36,347 nucleotides of DNA. Source: Pseudomonadota bacterium. GTDB lineage: Bacteria; Chloroflexota; UBA6077; JAJPHF01. The first letter of the stretch is position 1. Each line of letters starts with the position of its first letter. The stretch covers positions 1 through 36,347 of the forward strand of contig JAJPHF010000094.1 of assembly GCA_021325365.1 (NCBI GenBank). The letters run 5' to 3'. The notes below the pieces were generated by a model. It was given only the letters and a program-made list of their open reading frames with translations. It did not search any database and had not been told where the DNA came from. Positions 23,193 to 33,145 of this stretch are shown piece after piece. The position numbers and the translations under genes were made by a program.

Positions 23193-23220
23193 AGTATACG
23201 CCGCGGCCCTGCGATGTCAA
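23193..23220 (-). promoter_or_regulatory. Near-consensus promoter of the 81-aa/158-aa operon
   Basis: Minus strand TTGACA (23220-23215, 6/6), 16-bp spacer, TATACT (23198-23193, 5/6). Predicted start near 23186, leader about 100 nt to the ATG at 23085. Confidence 0.8.
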
Positions 23221-23257
23221 GAGAAGCTGCGCGGCGGGCCTCACCCGTTGGCAACGC

Positions 23258-23286
23258 TTGACACTCCCCGCGACGGATCGTATCCT
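23258..23286 (+). promoter_or_regulatory. Near-consensus promoter of the secreted 498-aa protein gene
   Basis: TTGACA at 23258-23263 (6/6), 17-bp spacer, TATCCT at 23281-23286 (4/6). The two divergent -35 boxes are only 37 bp apart. Predicted start near 23293, leader about 80 nt. Confidence 0.7.
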
Positions 23287-23374
23287 TCCCTACCGGCGCG
23301 GCAGCCGCCGGCGGACTGCGAGGCGCGGCCGAGTGGTAGGAATCCGCGGCCGCGCGGGGCGGCGAGGGAGGGAT

Positions 23375-24871
23375 ATGGGGCGCCTGCTGCTGGCGATCGT
23401 CCTCATCATGGCGGGCGCCCAGATCGCGCTCGGCTCGACGTGGCGGGTGGCGGCCCAGGACTCTGGCGCGCAGGTCGTTGTCGAGCGCCCCCTGCCCGGC
23501 ACCAGCATTAGCGTGCAGGCAGACATCAGCGGCTGGGCCATTGATCCCACCGGTCCCGGCACCGGCATCGACGCCGTCCACGTCTACCTGGACGGCGAGC
23601 CCGGCCAGCCGCGCGCCCGCTTCCTCGGTCAGGCGAGCTATGGCCAGCCGCGGCCCGACGTGGCGCGGACGCTCGGCGACGCGCGCTATACCAACAGCGG
23701 CTTCGCGCTGCTGAGCGAGCTGCCCCCCGGCACCCATTCCCTGTTCGTCTACGCGCACACCGCGGGCGCCGGTCCCCAGGAGGGCTGGAACCGCGCGAGT
23801 GTCGCGTCGTTCGAGACGTCGCTCATCGAGGCAGCCCCGACCATGGTGCAGCCGGGGCCGACTCCCGCCGGCGACAGTGGCCGCTACCAGACGGGCCCCG
23901 CGAGCTGGCAGGGCGGCAACACGTGCGTCCGCTACACGGGGAGCGGCTCGTGCGAGTCGAGCATCCCGGTTGGCGTCGCGACGGGGGCTTCGTGCATTCA
24001 GTGGAACCAGCGGGGACAGTGTACCAACTATGTCGGCGGCACGGACAGCGCGGCGAACAGCAGCCCGCCGCCCACTCCCGCGGTGCGCAGCGTCCCGCCG
24101 AGCGGCCCAGCCAGCGTGCCTACCGTGACGAGCGGCGGCGCGCCGCGCCCTCCGGTCGGCGCGCCGCGAGCCGTGGCGCCGCCGGATGCTGCGACGGGCG
24201 ACGACGCGGATGGCGACGCGACCACCCCATCCAGTGGCCCGCCGCACGGCGCCCTGCCGGCGGCCGCACCGCCGAGCGTGGATACGACCGGCGGAGATAC
24301 GACGGGCGGGGATGCCACGGGCGGTGGAGACAGCCCGCCGGCCGTGCGGGTAGCGGCGCCCCCTCCCGCCGGCCCAGCGGCCGCCAGTAGCGGACGCACC
24401 AGCCCGCCCGGCGGCGCGGGGACGACGGCCGCGGCCGCGCCGCCGGGCGGGGCCACAAGCCGCGGCTCGGGCGCCGTGTCAACGCCAGTCGTCGTCCTCG
24501 TTCCTACCGCCGTTGGCAGCGTGCCGACCGGCCCGGGCGACGAGGCGTTTCCGGCAGACGCGCCGCCACCGGTCGCCGACTCGCCCCTGGTCCAGGCCAC
24601 GGCGGCCGCGCTACACCCGAACAACCAGACGGCCGGTGTGGCGCCCCTCCGCTCGGGCTGCGCGCTATACATCGGATGCGGCGGGGACAGCGCGACCAGC
24701 GCAGCCGCGAGCGCGGCGACCGCTACCCGGCCGCCAGTGCTTTCGAGCGCCGCCAGCGCCGTCGGCGCCACTGGGGGAGGGGCGGCCGTGCTCAGTCCCA
24801 ATGTGGTCCCCACGCCCACGGCCACGCCGACCGCGTGTCCGCCCTTCGGTGGCTGCGGCGGCGCTCGGTAG
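23375..24871 (+). CDS. Secreted protein with Ig-like N-terminal domain and paired-cysteine repeats
   Basis: 498 aa from ATG 23375 (GGGAGGG SD). Signal peptide about residues 1-28 (LLLAIVLIMAGAQIALG). Residues about 33-150 form a beta-sandwich-like domain with VVVERPLPGTSISVQADISG, DAVHVYLDGEPG and PPGTHSLFVYAHT, as in bacterial Ig-like modules of Chloroflexota surface proteins. Then two copies of a C-x8-C motif (Cys184-Cys193 and Cys207-Cys216, CVRYTGSGSC and CIQWNQRGQC), a long Pro/Ala/Gly/Thr low-complexity stretch (about 225-425, including DTTGGDTTGGDATGGGD), and two C-x5-C-GG motifs (Cys429/435 and Cys488/494) at the C-terminus. No catalytic motif. Probably an extracellular or envelope structural/adhesive protein. 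It has its own strong promoter. Function unknown. Confidence 0.75.
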   Translation: MGRLLLAIVLIMAGAQIALGSTWRVAAQDSGAQVVVERPLPGTSISVQADISGWAIDPTGPGTGIDAVHVYLDGEPGQPRARFLGQASYGQPRPDVARTLGDARYTNSGFALLSELPPGTHSLFVYAHTAGAGPQEGWNRASVASFETSLIEAAPTMVQPGPTPAGDSGRYQTGPASWQGGNTCVRYTGSGSCESSIPVGVATGASCIQWNQRGQCTNYVGGTDSAANSSPPPTPAVRSVPPSGPASVPTVTSGGAPRPPVGAPRAVAPPDAATGDDADGDATTPSSGPPHGALPAAAPPSVDTTGGDTTGGDATGGGDSPPAVRVAAPPPAGPAAASSGRTSPPGGAGTTAAAAPPGGATSRGSGAVSTPVVVLVPTAVGSVPTGPGDEAFPADAPPPVADSPLVQATAAALHPNNQTAGVAPLRSGCALYIGCGGDSATSAAASAATATRPPVLSSAASAVGATGGGAAVLSPNVVPTPTATPTACPPFGGCGGAR

Positions 24872-25231
24872 CGCGACGAATCCGACGCGCTCGCGAGCGG
24901 CGCCGATGGCGCCGCCGGCGGGCACCCCCACCGCCCCGCTGACGGTCGGATACCGAGGGCTTCACACAGGCCACCGCCGGCGCTGGGCTGCCGTGGGGTC
25001 GCCCGCCCCTGTCTCCGTCGTCGCGGGCCGGTCACCGCCGGGCTTCACCTCGCGTGGCGGGCCATGTTGGGCCGCGAGCAGCAGCCCCGCGCCAGGACGT
25101 GACCACGAGCGATGAGGGTAAGGCCTGTGGTGCGGGAATCCGCGGCGCGTGGCGGACGCTGGGCGAGGCCGGGCAGCAAGACGCCCGCCCGGCTTCGGCC
25201 GGGCGGGCGTGAACGTAATGCCGCGTGAGCG
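24872..25231. other. Non-coding gap between two convergent secreted-protein genes
   Basis: 360 bp. Apart from the stable UUCG hairpin at 25181-25210 I see no gene: the reading frames crossing it are continuations of shadow frames without SD or recognisable protein character. Confidence 0.5.
25181..25210. terminator. 13-bp hairpin with a UUCG tetraloop
   Basis: ACGCCCGCCCGGC (25181-25193), loop TTCG (25194-25197), GCCGGGCGGGCGT (25198-25210). The C(UUCG)G arrangement is an unusually stable RNA tetraloop when read on the plus strand; on the minus strand the loop is CGAA. It lies 21 bp beyond the stop of the minus-strand gene at 25232 and 310 bp past the plus-strand gene, and probably ends transcription of at least the former. 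Confidence 0.75.
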
Positions 25232-26047
25232 TCACTGATCGGAAGCGCGGCTCGCGGCAGTGGGCGGGGGCACGAGCGGGAGCGGCAGGCGACTCGAGCC
25301 GGCTTCCTGCGTGCCACCCCAGCCGATCGTCCCCGTGTAGCCGCCGTAGCCCTGAGTGCGAACGACGTAGGTGTAGCCGCCCGGAACAGGCCCAAAGGTC
25401 CGCGTCTCGGCGTTGACGACGCCTACGCTGCGGCAGGCCACCAGCGGCGTGTCGGCCTCGGGGCACTGGAAGATCTCGTGCGAACTGGTGCTGAAGCTCG
25501 TGCCCGACGTCCACGACAGCATGTAGCCAGCGCCGTCTGGCGCGACCACCGCGTCGAGCGACTGGCGGTACGCATCTGGCGTGGCGAACGGGTTAAAGCC
25601 GCGGCGCGGCCCCTGGTTGTAGCCGAAACTGCCGGGCCAGCCGTAGATTGGGGCGAACGCGCCGAAGCAGGTGCTGTAGGGCACCACCGCGTCGGCAATG
25701 GCAATTTGGGGGTTGGGCCCGCTTATGGGTGGTAAGGGTGGCGTGCCATCCGTGTAGGTAGCGTATCTCGCTCCCTGCGCGGCGCTGATCCCGACGCCGG
25801 TTGGCAGCAGCGAGCCAAGTTGCGAGGCGGGCGTGCAGCTACAGGCCACACTACAGCCAAAGGCCGAGGCCTGGCAGATGAAGCCCATGCTGGTCGAGCA
25901 CGCCAAGGCCCCGAAACCCTGGCACGGCGTAGACTCACATACGCCGGGCGGCGTGATCGGGAACAGGGATTGCGCGTCGACCGGCGCGGCCTGCGCCAGG
26001 AGAATGAAGCCCGTGAGGAGCACGAGCGTCAGAACGGATCGCCACAT
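25232..26047 (-). CDS. Secreted cysteine-rich protein of unknown function
   Basis: 271 aa with a clear signal peptide (about residues 5-25, LTLVLLTGFILLAQAAPVDA). Seven cysteines lie between residues 37 and 71 (CESTPC, ACSTSMGFIC, GCSVACSC) and three more in the middle and later part, a density suggesting a disulfide-knotted or metal-binding N-terminal module. The rest contains aromatic/Gly-rich stretches (IYGWPGSFGYNQGPRRGF) and a beta-rich C-terminal part (GYTYVVRTQGYGGYTGTIGW) that looks like a carbohydrate- or surface-binding strand pattern. ATG 26047 has GGAGGT upstream. Convergent with the other secreted Cys-containing protein. No known family recognised. The 291-bp gap 26048-26338 upstream of it shows nothing specific. 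Confidence 0.7.
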   Translation of the reverse strand: MWRSVLTLVLLTGFILLAQAAPVDAQSLFPITPPGVCESTPCQGFGALACSTSMGFICQASAFGCSVACSCTPASQLGSLLPTGVGISAAQGARYATYTDGTPPLPPISGPNPQIAIADAVVPYSTCFGAFAPIYGWPGSFGYNQGPRRGFNPFATPDAYRQSLDAVVAPDGAGYMLSWTSGTSFSTSSHEIFQCPEADTPLVACRSVGVVNAETRTFGPVPGGYTYVVRTQGYGGYTGTIGWGGTQEAGSSRLPLPLVPPPTAASRASDQ

Positions 26048-26338
26048 ACCCGCACCTCCGCTGGGGCAGGCCTGGCCCCTCAGGGCGAGCCCGCGACTGG
26101 CTATGGGCGCAATTACGGTGGACCGGTCCCAGCCCGGCGCGCTCGACTCGCGCGGCACGGGGAGGTAGGCTCGGCCACGCCGAGCCGGGCCGGCGACGGA
26201 GGGCACCACCCGCCCTAGCGCGTCGGCTCTCACACACTTAAACGACGATAGCGCGGGAACGTTACAGCACCGCCACAAGTCGCCCTTGATTGGGGTAGCG
26301 CAAGGCCCCGGGGCGGCTCCGTCTATCGCCAACTGGGC

Positions 26339-26491
26339 CTACTCGGCTGGCGGCTCGTCGTCCTCCGCATCGCCCCGTCGCGTGACCCACAGCACAGCGG
26401 CGATCACGACTGGGGCGAGCACCAGCAGGGCGAAGTCGTCCCAGTCGCCGACCGCACCATGAGCCAGTAACAGAATGTGTGCTTGCGACAT
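26339..26491 (-). CDS. Small single-pass membrane protein, 50 aa
   Basis: ATG at 26491-26489, TAG at 26341-26339. The product begins MSQAHILLLAHGAVGDWDDF, has one hydrophobic helix (about residues 20-37, FALLVLAPVVIAAVLWV), a short basic stop (TRR) and an acidic tail (GDAEDDEPPAE). This N-out/C-in microprotein layout with a positive patch after the helix is hard to obtain by chance. A purine-rich AAGAGGA lies about 10 bases upstream and a TATACT (-10-like) at 26544-26539 on the minus strand. Function unknown; it may be a small subunit or regulator of a membrane complex. Confidence 0.6.
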   Translation of the reverse strand: MSQAHILLLAHGAVGDWDDFALLVLAPVVIAAVLWVTRRGDAEDDEPPAE

Positions 26492-26693
26492 GCCCGTGTC
26501 CTCTTGCCCCGCGCCGGCGCGGACCGCCCCTCATCCCCAGTATAGTTGACCATAGTCGAGGGTTGACGGAGGACTGGAGATCTCGGCCGCTGAGGCCCGG
26601 GTCCGGCACGGGGCGGTGCCTGCCGGTCCCTTCGACCTGGCTTGCGCAAGCGTTCGGCCGGCCGTTCGGCGCGAGCTGACCGGCGACCACGAG

Positions 26694-26723
26694 TTGTCGG
26701 CCTCGGCGGGCGCCTGGTATACT
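26694..26723 (+). promoter_or_regulatory. Promoter of tRNA-Leu
   Basis: TTGTCG at 26694-26699 (4/6), 18-bp spacer, TATACT at 26718-26723 (5/6). Predicted start near 26730, six bases before the mature tRNA 5' end. Confidence 0.65.
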
Positions 26724-26735
26724 CCGTGCTGTCAC

Positions 26736-26819
26736 GCCGAAGTGGCGGAATTGGTAGACGCGCTACGTTCAGGGCGTAGTGGGCGTACGCCCGTCGGGGT
26801 TCGAGTCCCCGCTTCGGCA
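26736..26819 (+). tRNA. tRNA-Leu (anticodon CAG)
   Basis: Acceptor GCCGAAG pairs with CTTCGGC (26812-26818); D arm TGGCGGAATTGGTAGACGC; anticodon stem CTACG/CGTAG with loop TTCAGGG giving anticodon CAG, which reads CUG, the main leucine codon of this GC-rich genome. A long variable arm (GGGCGTACGCCC) makes it a class II tRNA, as expected for Leu, and the T arm is CGGGGTTCGAGTCCCCG. Discriminator A, then CC encoded. Flanked by its own promoter and terminator, so it is monocistronic. Confidence 0.97.
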
Positions 26820-26825
26820 CCGTGT

Positions 26826-26857
26826 CAAAAGCCTGGCGGACATCCGCCAGGCTTTTG
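26826..26857 (+). terminator. Intrinsic terminator of tRNA-Leu
   Basis: Perfect 15-bp inverted repeat (26826-26840 and 26843-26857) containing AAAAGCC/GGCTTTT arms, followed by TTGTTG. Begins six bases after the tRNA discriminator base. Symmetric A/T runs would let it work in both directions. Confidence 0.93.
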
Positions 26858-27104
26858 TTGTGCCATCGACGACACCGTCTCGCTGCCACCCTCGACCGGG
26901 TTCAGGCGCCGGCGCCGACGGGGCGTCACAAGTCTGCGGCCCGCGGCACTTGGCGAACTGGCTCGCGCGGCCCGTCGACCGCTCAGTCTCCTCGCTCCGC
27001 GGGCCGGCGCTGGCCCCGCCCTCGCCGATGTGAGGTCTGCTCGCCCGTCCCGGCGCTAGAGGTCGGCCGCTTCTGCGCTATGGCGGACGGACGGGCGCCC
27101 GGCC

Positions 27105-27133
27105 TTGCTGCCCACCGGTATTGCCTGTATAAT
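27105..27133 (+). promoter_or_regulatory. Promoter of the SUF operon
   Basis: TTGCTG at 27105-27110 (3/6 to 4/6), 17-bp spacer, perfect TATAAT at 27128-27133. Predicted start near 27140, leader about 30 nt. The rest of the 311-bp gap 26858-27168 shows nothing distinct. Confidence 0.75.
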
Positions 27134-27156
27134 TCCTACTAGGTCAGTATGAATTA
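27130..27156. promoter_or_regulatory. 27-bp dyad over the SUF promoter: probable Rrf2-family operator
   Basis: TAATTC (27130-27135), one mismatched pair, TACT (27137-27140), five-base centre, AGTA (27146-27149), GAATTA (27151-27156): ten of eleven base pairs are symmetric. It overlaps the -10 hexamer and the predicted start. The core ACTA-N3-CAGT fits the inner part of the IscR type 1 motif GACTR-WWW-YAGTC. The first gene downstream is an Rrf2 regulator with cluster-ligand cysteines, so feedback repression by the [Fe-S]-loaded regulator is the natural reading. Confidence 0.75.
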
Positions 27157-27168
27157 GGGGACGGGCCG

Positions 27169-27687
27169 ATGCTGCAGGTCTCCCAGCGCACCCATTATGG
27201 CTTACGAGCGATGACCGAGCTGGCGAAGGCGTACGGCCGCGGGCCGCGCTCGCTCGCGGAGGTCGCCGAGGCGCAGCACCTGCCCGCGGGCTACCTGGAG
27301 CAGATCGCCACGCCCTTGCGCCGCGCGGGCCTCATCGATGGGACGCGCGGCGCGCACGGCGGCTACCAGCTCGCGCGGCCGCCCGACCAGATGAGCGTAG
27401 GGGAGGTCGTGCGGGCGCTAGAGGGCGCGGTCGCGCCGGTGGAGTGCCTCTCGGAGGATTACCCTGCCGGCTCCTGCGCGCTCGAGTTGGGCTGCCTCTC
27501 CCGCCCCGTCTGGCAGCGGGTGAAGGAGAGCATCGATCAGGTGCTCGACTCGACCACGCTGGCGGACCTGTGCGCGACGGCGGAGGCGCCCGGCTGCGCG
27601 CCCGAGCAGGCGCCCGACGCGCTCGGCTTCGTCCCGCTGACGTTCAGCAATGCAAGGAAGCAGGACTCGTGCTCGATCAAATGCTAA
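27169..27687 (+). CDS. Rrf2-family iron-sulfur-sensing regulator of the SUF operon (SufR/IscR-like)
   Basis: 172 aa. N-terminal winged helix-turn-helix typical of Rrf2 ([57 protein letters not shown] with the wing GxxGGY). A cluster-binding triad Cys93, Cys103, Cys109 ([18 protein letters not shown]) has the C-x9-C-x5-C spacing near that of IscR/NsrR relatives. A C-terminal extension carries four additional cysteines ([17 protein letters not shown]), unusual for the family. ATG 27169 follows AGGGG. It is the first gene of the operon, 16 bp before sufB, and its promoter has a matching dyad. Predicted to repress the operon when its cluster is present and release it under iron limitation or oxidative stress. 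Confidence 0.92.
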   Translation: MLQVSQRTHYGLRAMTELAKAYGRGPRSLAEVAEAQHLPAGYLEQIATPLRRAGLIDGTRGAHGGYQLARPPDQMSVGEVVRALEGAVAPVECLSEDYPAGSCALELGCLSRPVWQRVKESIDQVLDSTTLADLCATAEAPGCAPEQAPDALGFVPLTFSNARKQDSCSIKC

Positions 27688-27703
27688 CCGACGAGGTGAA
27701 CCC

Positions 27704-29152
<1,449 letters not shown>

Positions 29153-29171
29153 CGTCCCGGGGCGGGGTTCC

Positions 29172-29209
29172 GGGGTGCGGCGCCCGAGCGGGAGCAGGGG
29201 GAGCACCCC
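29172..29209 (+). other. GC-rich stem-loop in the sufB-sufC spacer
   Basis: GGGGTGC (29172-29178) pairs with GCACCCC (29203-29209) around a 24-base loop, inside a 93-bp run of C and G. All other gene junctions from sufC onward are 3-44 bp or overlapping. It may attenuate or stabilise the transcript so that SufB is made in excess, or be an RNA-processing point. Confidence 0.35.
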
Positions 29210-29245
29210 AGCCCCCGGGGCCGGGGGGCGGATAGGCGCGATCAG

Positions 29246-30028
<783 letters not shown>

Positions 30029-30072
30029 GAGCGCGAGTGCTCGCGGCCCGCGGCGGCCAAGGGGCGGACGGC

Positions 30073-31416
30073 ATGTTGACGACCGAGCACACAACGGAAC
30101 TGGCGAGCTACCAAGGGGACTTCGACCGGCTCGCGGAGGCGGCAACTCCGGCACCGGCGTGGCTGCGCGCGCGGCGCCAGGCGGCGTTTGACCGCTTCGC
30201 GGCCATGGGCTTCCCGACGACGCGGCAGGAGGACTGGAAGTACACCAACGTCGCGCCGATCGCGCGGCAGCCGTTCCGCCTGGCCGCGCCGCCTGCGGCG
30301 GTCAGCCCCGCGGCGATCGCGCCGTTCGGCTTCGGCGAGCCGGGCTGGAGCCAGCTGGTGTTCGTGGACGGGCGGTACGCGCCCGCGCTGTCGTCGCTGG
30401 CCGGACTGCCCGACGGCGTGCGCGTGACCAGCCTGGCAGACGCGCTGACGGAGGACGACCCGCTGCTGGCGCAGCACCTGGGGCAATACGCCAGGGACGC
30501 GGCCAGCAGCTTCACGGCGCTGAACACGGCGTTCCTGCACGGCGGCGCGCTCGTCCACGTGCCGCGTGGCCGCGTCGTCGAGGCGCCGATCCACCTGCTG
30601 TTCGTGAGCACCACGCACGATCCGCTGGGCGCGACCCATCCGCGCGTGCTCGTCGTTCTGGGCGAGTCGAGCCAGGCGACCGTGGTGGAGAGCTACGTGG
30701 CGCTCGGTCTGGGCCAGTACCTCACGAACGCCGTGAGCGAGCTGGTGCTCGGTGAGGACGCGACCCTCACGCACTACAAGGTGCTGCGGGAGAGCCTGGC
30801 AGCCTACCATGTCGGGACGACCGCGGTGTACCAGCCGCGCGACAGCGTGTTTACCTCCTTCTCGCTCGCGCTCGGGGCGCGGCTCGCGCGCAACGACCTG
30901 AGCGTGCTGCTCGACGCCGAGGGGGCCGACTGCACGTTGAACGGGCTCTACCTCGTGGACGGCGACCGTCACGTCGACAACCACACGGCCATCGACCACG
31001 CGAAGCCGCACGGCACGAGCCGCGAGCTGTACAAGGGCATCCTCGACGGCCACTCGCGGGGCGTGTTCAACGGCAAGGTGGTGGTGCGGCCGAACGCGCA
31101 GCAGACCGACGCGCAGCAGACGAACCGCAACATCCTCCTGTCGGAGGACGCGACGATCTACACCAAGCCCCAGCTCGAGATCTTTGCCGACGACGTGAAG
31201 TGCGCCCACGGGGCGGCGGTGGGGCAGCTCGACCCGCAGGCCGTCTTCTACCTGCGGAGCCGGGGCCTGGGTCCCGAGGCCGCGCGCCGGCTGCTGACGT
31301 ACGGGTTTGCCAGCGAGATTACCAGTCAGATTCAGATTGAGCCGCTCCGCGCTCAGCTCGACGCGCTGCTGTTGACGACGGTGCAGGCCGGCTCGTTGGC
31401 CAAGGAGGCGTCATGA
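30073..31416 (+). CDS. sufD: Fe-S cluster assembly protein SufD
   Basis: 447-aa SufB paralogue forming the SufB-SufC2-SufD complex. Signatures: helical N-terminus ending [11 protein letters not shown], the [18 protein letters not shown] strand, VVESYVALG, and the beta-helix end [35 protein letters not shown] followed by [16 protein letters not shown] and YLRSRGL, the conserved SufD motif cluster (shown in parts; positions about 325-400). ATG 30073 has AAGGGG eight bases upstream. Its stop overlaps the sufS ATG by four bases (ATGA). Confidence 0.96.
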   Translation: MLTTEHTTELASYQGDFDRLAEAATPAPAWLRARRQAAFDRFAAMGFPTTRQEDWKYTNVAPIARQPFRLAAPPAAVSPAAIAPFGFGEPGWSQLVFVDGRYAPALSSLAGLPDGVRVTSLADALTEDDPLLAQHLGQYARDAASSFTALNTAFLHGGALVHVPRGRVVEAPIHLLFVSTTHDPLGATHPRVLVVLGESSQATVVESYVALGLGQYLTNAVSELVLGEDATLTHYKVLRESLAAYHVGTTAVYQPRDSVFTSFSLALGARLARNDLSVLLDAEGADCTLNGLYLVDGDRHVDNHTAIDHAKPHGTSRELYKGILDGHSRGVFNGKVVVRPNAQQTDAQQTNRNILLSEDATIYTKPQLEIFADDVKCAHGAAVGQLDPQAVFYLRSRGLGPEAARRLLTYGFASEITSQIQIEPLRAQLDALLLTTVQAGSLAKEAS

Positions 31417-32684
31417 GTATCGCTCCCGAGCGAAGCCGCACGGCCCCGGGCGCCGCGCTCCGCGAGTCGTTCCCCGTCGAGCGTCTCCGCCAAGACTTTC
31501 CGATCCTCGCGGAGACGGTGCGGGGCAAGCCGCTCGTCTACCTCGACAACGCGGCGACGACGCAGAAGCCGCAGAGCGTGATCGATACGCTCGACCGCTA
31601 CTACCGCGCCGAGAACGCCAACGTCCACCGCGGGGTGCATTACCTCAGCGAGCTGGCGACGGCGGAGTACGAGGCGGCGCGCGGCAAGGTCCGCGCCTTC
31701 CTGAACGCCGCGGACACCCGCGAGATCGTGTTCGTGCGCGGCACTACCGAGGCGATCAACCTCGTGGCGCAGAGCTACGGGCGCACCTTCCTGAAGGCGG
31801 GCGACGAGATCGTCATCACGGCGATGGAGCACCACTCCAACATCGTGCCCTGGCAGCTGCTGTGCGAGCAAGTGGGCGCGGTCCTGCGCGTCGCCCCGAT
31901 CGACGACGACGGCGAGCTGATCCTGCCGGAGTACGAGCGGCTGCTAAACGAGGGCACGCGGCTCGTGTCGGTGGTCCACGTCTCGAACGTGCTCGGCACG
32001 GTCAACCCGGTGCGGGAGATCGTCGCGCTGGCCCACGCCCGCGGCGTGCCGGTGCTGCTCGACGGCGCCCAGGCGGCGCCGCACGTCGCCGTGGACGTGC
32101 AGGCGCTGGACTGCGACTTCTACGCCTTCTCGGGCCATAAGCTGTTCGGCCCGACAGGCATCGGCGTGCTCTACGGCAAGGCCGCGCTGCTGGAAGCCAT
32201 GCCGCCGTACCAGGGCGGCGGCGACATGATCAGCTCGGTCACTTTCGAGAAGACGACGTTCAACCAGCTCCCGTACAAGTTCGAGGCCGGCACCCCGCAC
32301 ATCGCGGGCGTGATCGGGCTGGGCGCGGCGATCGACTACGTGCAGGGCGTCGGCCTGGACGCTATCGCCGCCTACGAGGGTGAGCTGCTGGCCTACGCCA
32401 CCGAGCGGCTGGCGAGCGTGCCGCAGGTGCGGATCATCGGCACGGCGCCGCACAAGGCGAGCGTCATGTCGTTCGTGGTGGAGGGCGTGCATCCACACGA
32501 CGTCGGCACGATCCTGGACGACCAGGGGATTGCCATCCGCGCCGGCCACCACTGTGCGCAGCCGGTGATGCAGCGCTTCGGCGTGCCGGCGACCAACCGC
32601 GCCTCGCTGGCGTTCTACAACACGCGGGCGGAGATCGACGCGCTGGTGGCGGGGCTGGACAAGGTCATCGAGGTGTTCGGCTGA
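31413..32684 (+). CDS. sufS: Cysteine desulfurase SufS (type II)
   Basis: 423-aa PLP enzyme that takes sulfur from cysteine and passes it as persulfide to SufU. PLP-binding Lys243 in [14 protein letters not shown]-contacting HHSNIVPWQ and DGAQAAPH, and the persulfide-carrying Cys381 in [11 protein letters not shown] in the short loop typical of type II desulfurases. N-terminus has [13 protein letters not shown]. Start overlaps sufD and stop overlaps the sufU ATG by one base, so translation is coupled through the whole set. Confidence 0.97.
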   Translation: MSIAPERSRTAPGAALRESFPVERLRQDFPILAETVRGKPLVYLDNAATTQKPQSVIDTLDRYYRAENANVHRGVHYLSELATAEYEAARGKVRAFLNAADTREIVFVRGTTEAINLVAQSYGRTFLKAGDEIVITAMEHHSNIVPWQLLCEQVGAVLRVAPIDDDGELILPEYERLLNEGTRLVSVVHVSNVLGTVNPVREIVALAHARGVPVLLDGAQAAPHVAVDVQALDCDFYAFSGHKLFGPTGIGVLYGKAALLEAMPPYQGGGDMISSVTFEKTTFNQLPYKFEAGTPHIAGVIGLGAAIDYVQGVGLDAIAAYEGELLAYATERLASVPQVRIIGTAPHKASVMSFVVEGVHPHDVGTILDDQGIAIRAGHHCAQPVMQRFGVPATNRASLAFYNTRAEIDALVAGLDKVIEVFG

Positions 32685-33142
32685 TGTCCGACCTGGGCGA
32701 CCTGTACCAGCAGGTCATTCTCGACCACAACCGGCGGCCGCGCAACTACGGCAAGCTGGAGAACGCGAACCGCCAGGCCGAGGGCTTCAACCCGGTCTGC
32801 GGCGACCACCTCACACTGTACCTGCGGCTGAACGGCGACGTGATCGACGACGTGCGCTTCGAGGGCGAGGGCTGCGCCATCTCGAAGGCATCGGCGTCGC
32901 TGATGACCGACAGCCTGAAGGGCAAGAGCGTCGCCGAGGCGGAGACGCTGTTCGAGCGCATTCACGCGATGCTGACCGGTGAGGCGGATGGCGACTTCGA
33001 GGCGCAGGCCGACGAGCTGGGCAAGCTCGCGGTGTTTTCGGGGGTGCGCGAGTACCCGGCGCGCGTGAAGTGCGCGAGCCTGAGCTGGCACACGCTGCAC
33101 AGCGCGCTGCGAGGCGACCAAACGCCGGCCTCGACGGAGTAG
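32684..33142 (+). CDS. sufU: Zinc-dependent sulfur transfer protein SufU
   Basis: 152-aa SufU, which accepts persulfide sulfur from SufS with the aid of a Zn ion. Zn ligands Cys39, Asp41 (NPVCGDHL), Cys64 (GEGCAISKAS) and Cys130 (RVKCASLSWHTL) are present. The roughly 20-residue insert before the last Cys (GKLAVFSGVREYPARVKC) distinguishes SufU from IscU scaffolds. The start ATG shares its A with the sufS stop. Its presence, and the absence of sufE, fits the Gram-positive/Chloroflexota type of SUF system. Confidence 0.96.
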   Translation: MSDLGDLYQQVILDHNRRPRNYGKLENANRQAEGFNPVCGDHLTLYLRLNGDVIDDVRFEGEGCAISKASASLMTDSLKGKSVAEAETLFERIHAMLTGEADGDFEAQADELGKLAVFSGVREYPARVKCASLSWHTLHSALRGDQTPASTE

Positions 33143-33145
33143 ACG

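Noticed and set aside
24290..24335. Short GGCGGAGATACGACGGGC-like tandem repeats considered as a CRISPR or VNTR
   Set aside because: They are in-frame coding repeats (TTGGD-type) within a low-complexity protein region, without spacers.
24028..25035. 335-aa minus-strand Gly/Ala/Pro-rich frame opposite the secreted protein
   Set aside because: It mirrors the low-complexity stalk; signal peptide, promoter and SD support the plus-strand gene instead.
23336..25150. Similar GGAATCCGCGGC-type text at about 23338 and 25134
   Set aside because: Only about a dozen matching bases in very GC-rich DNA; could be chance and neither copy is at an equivalent position.
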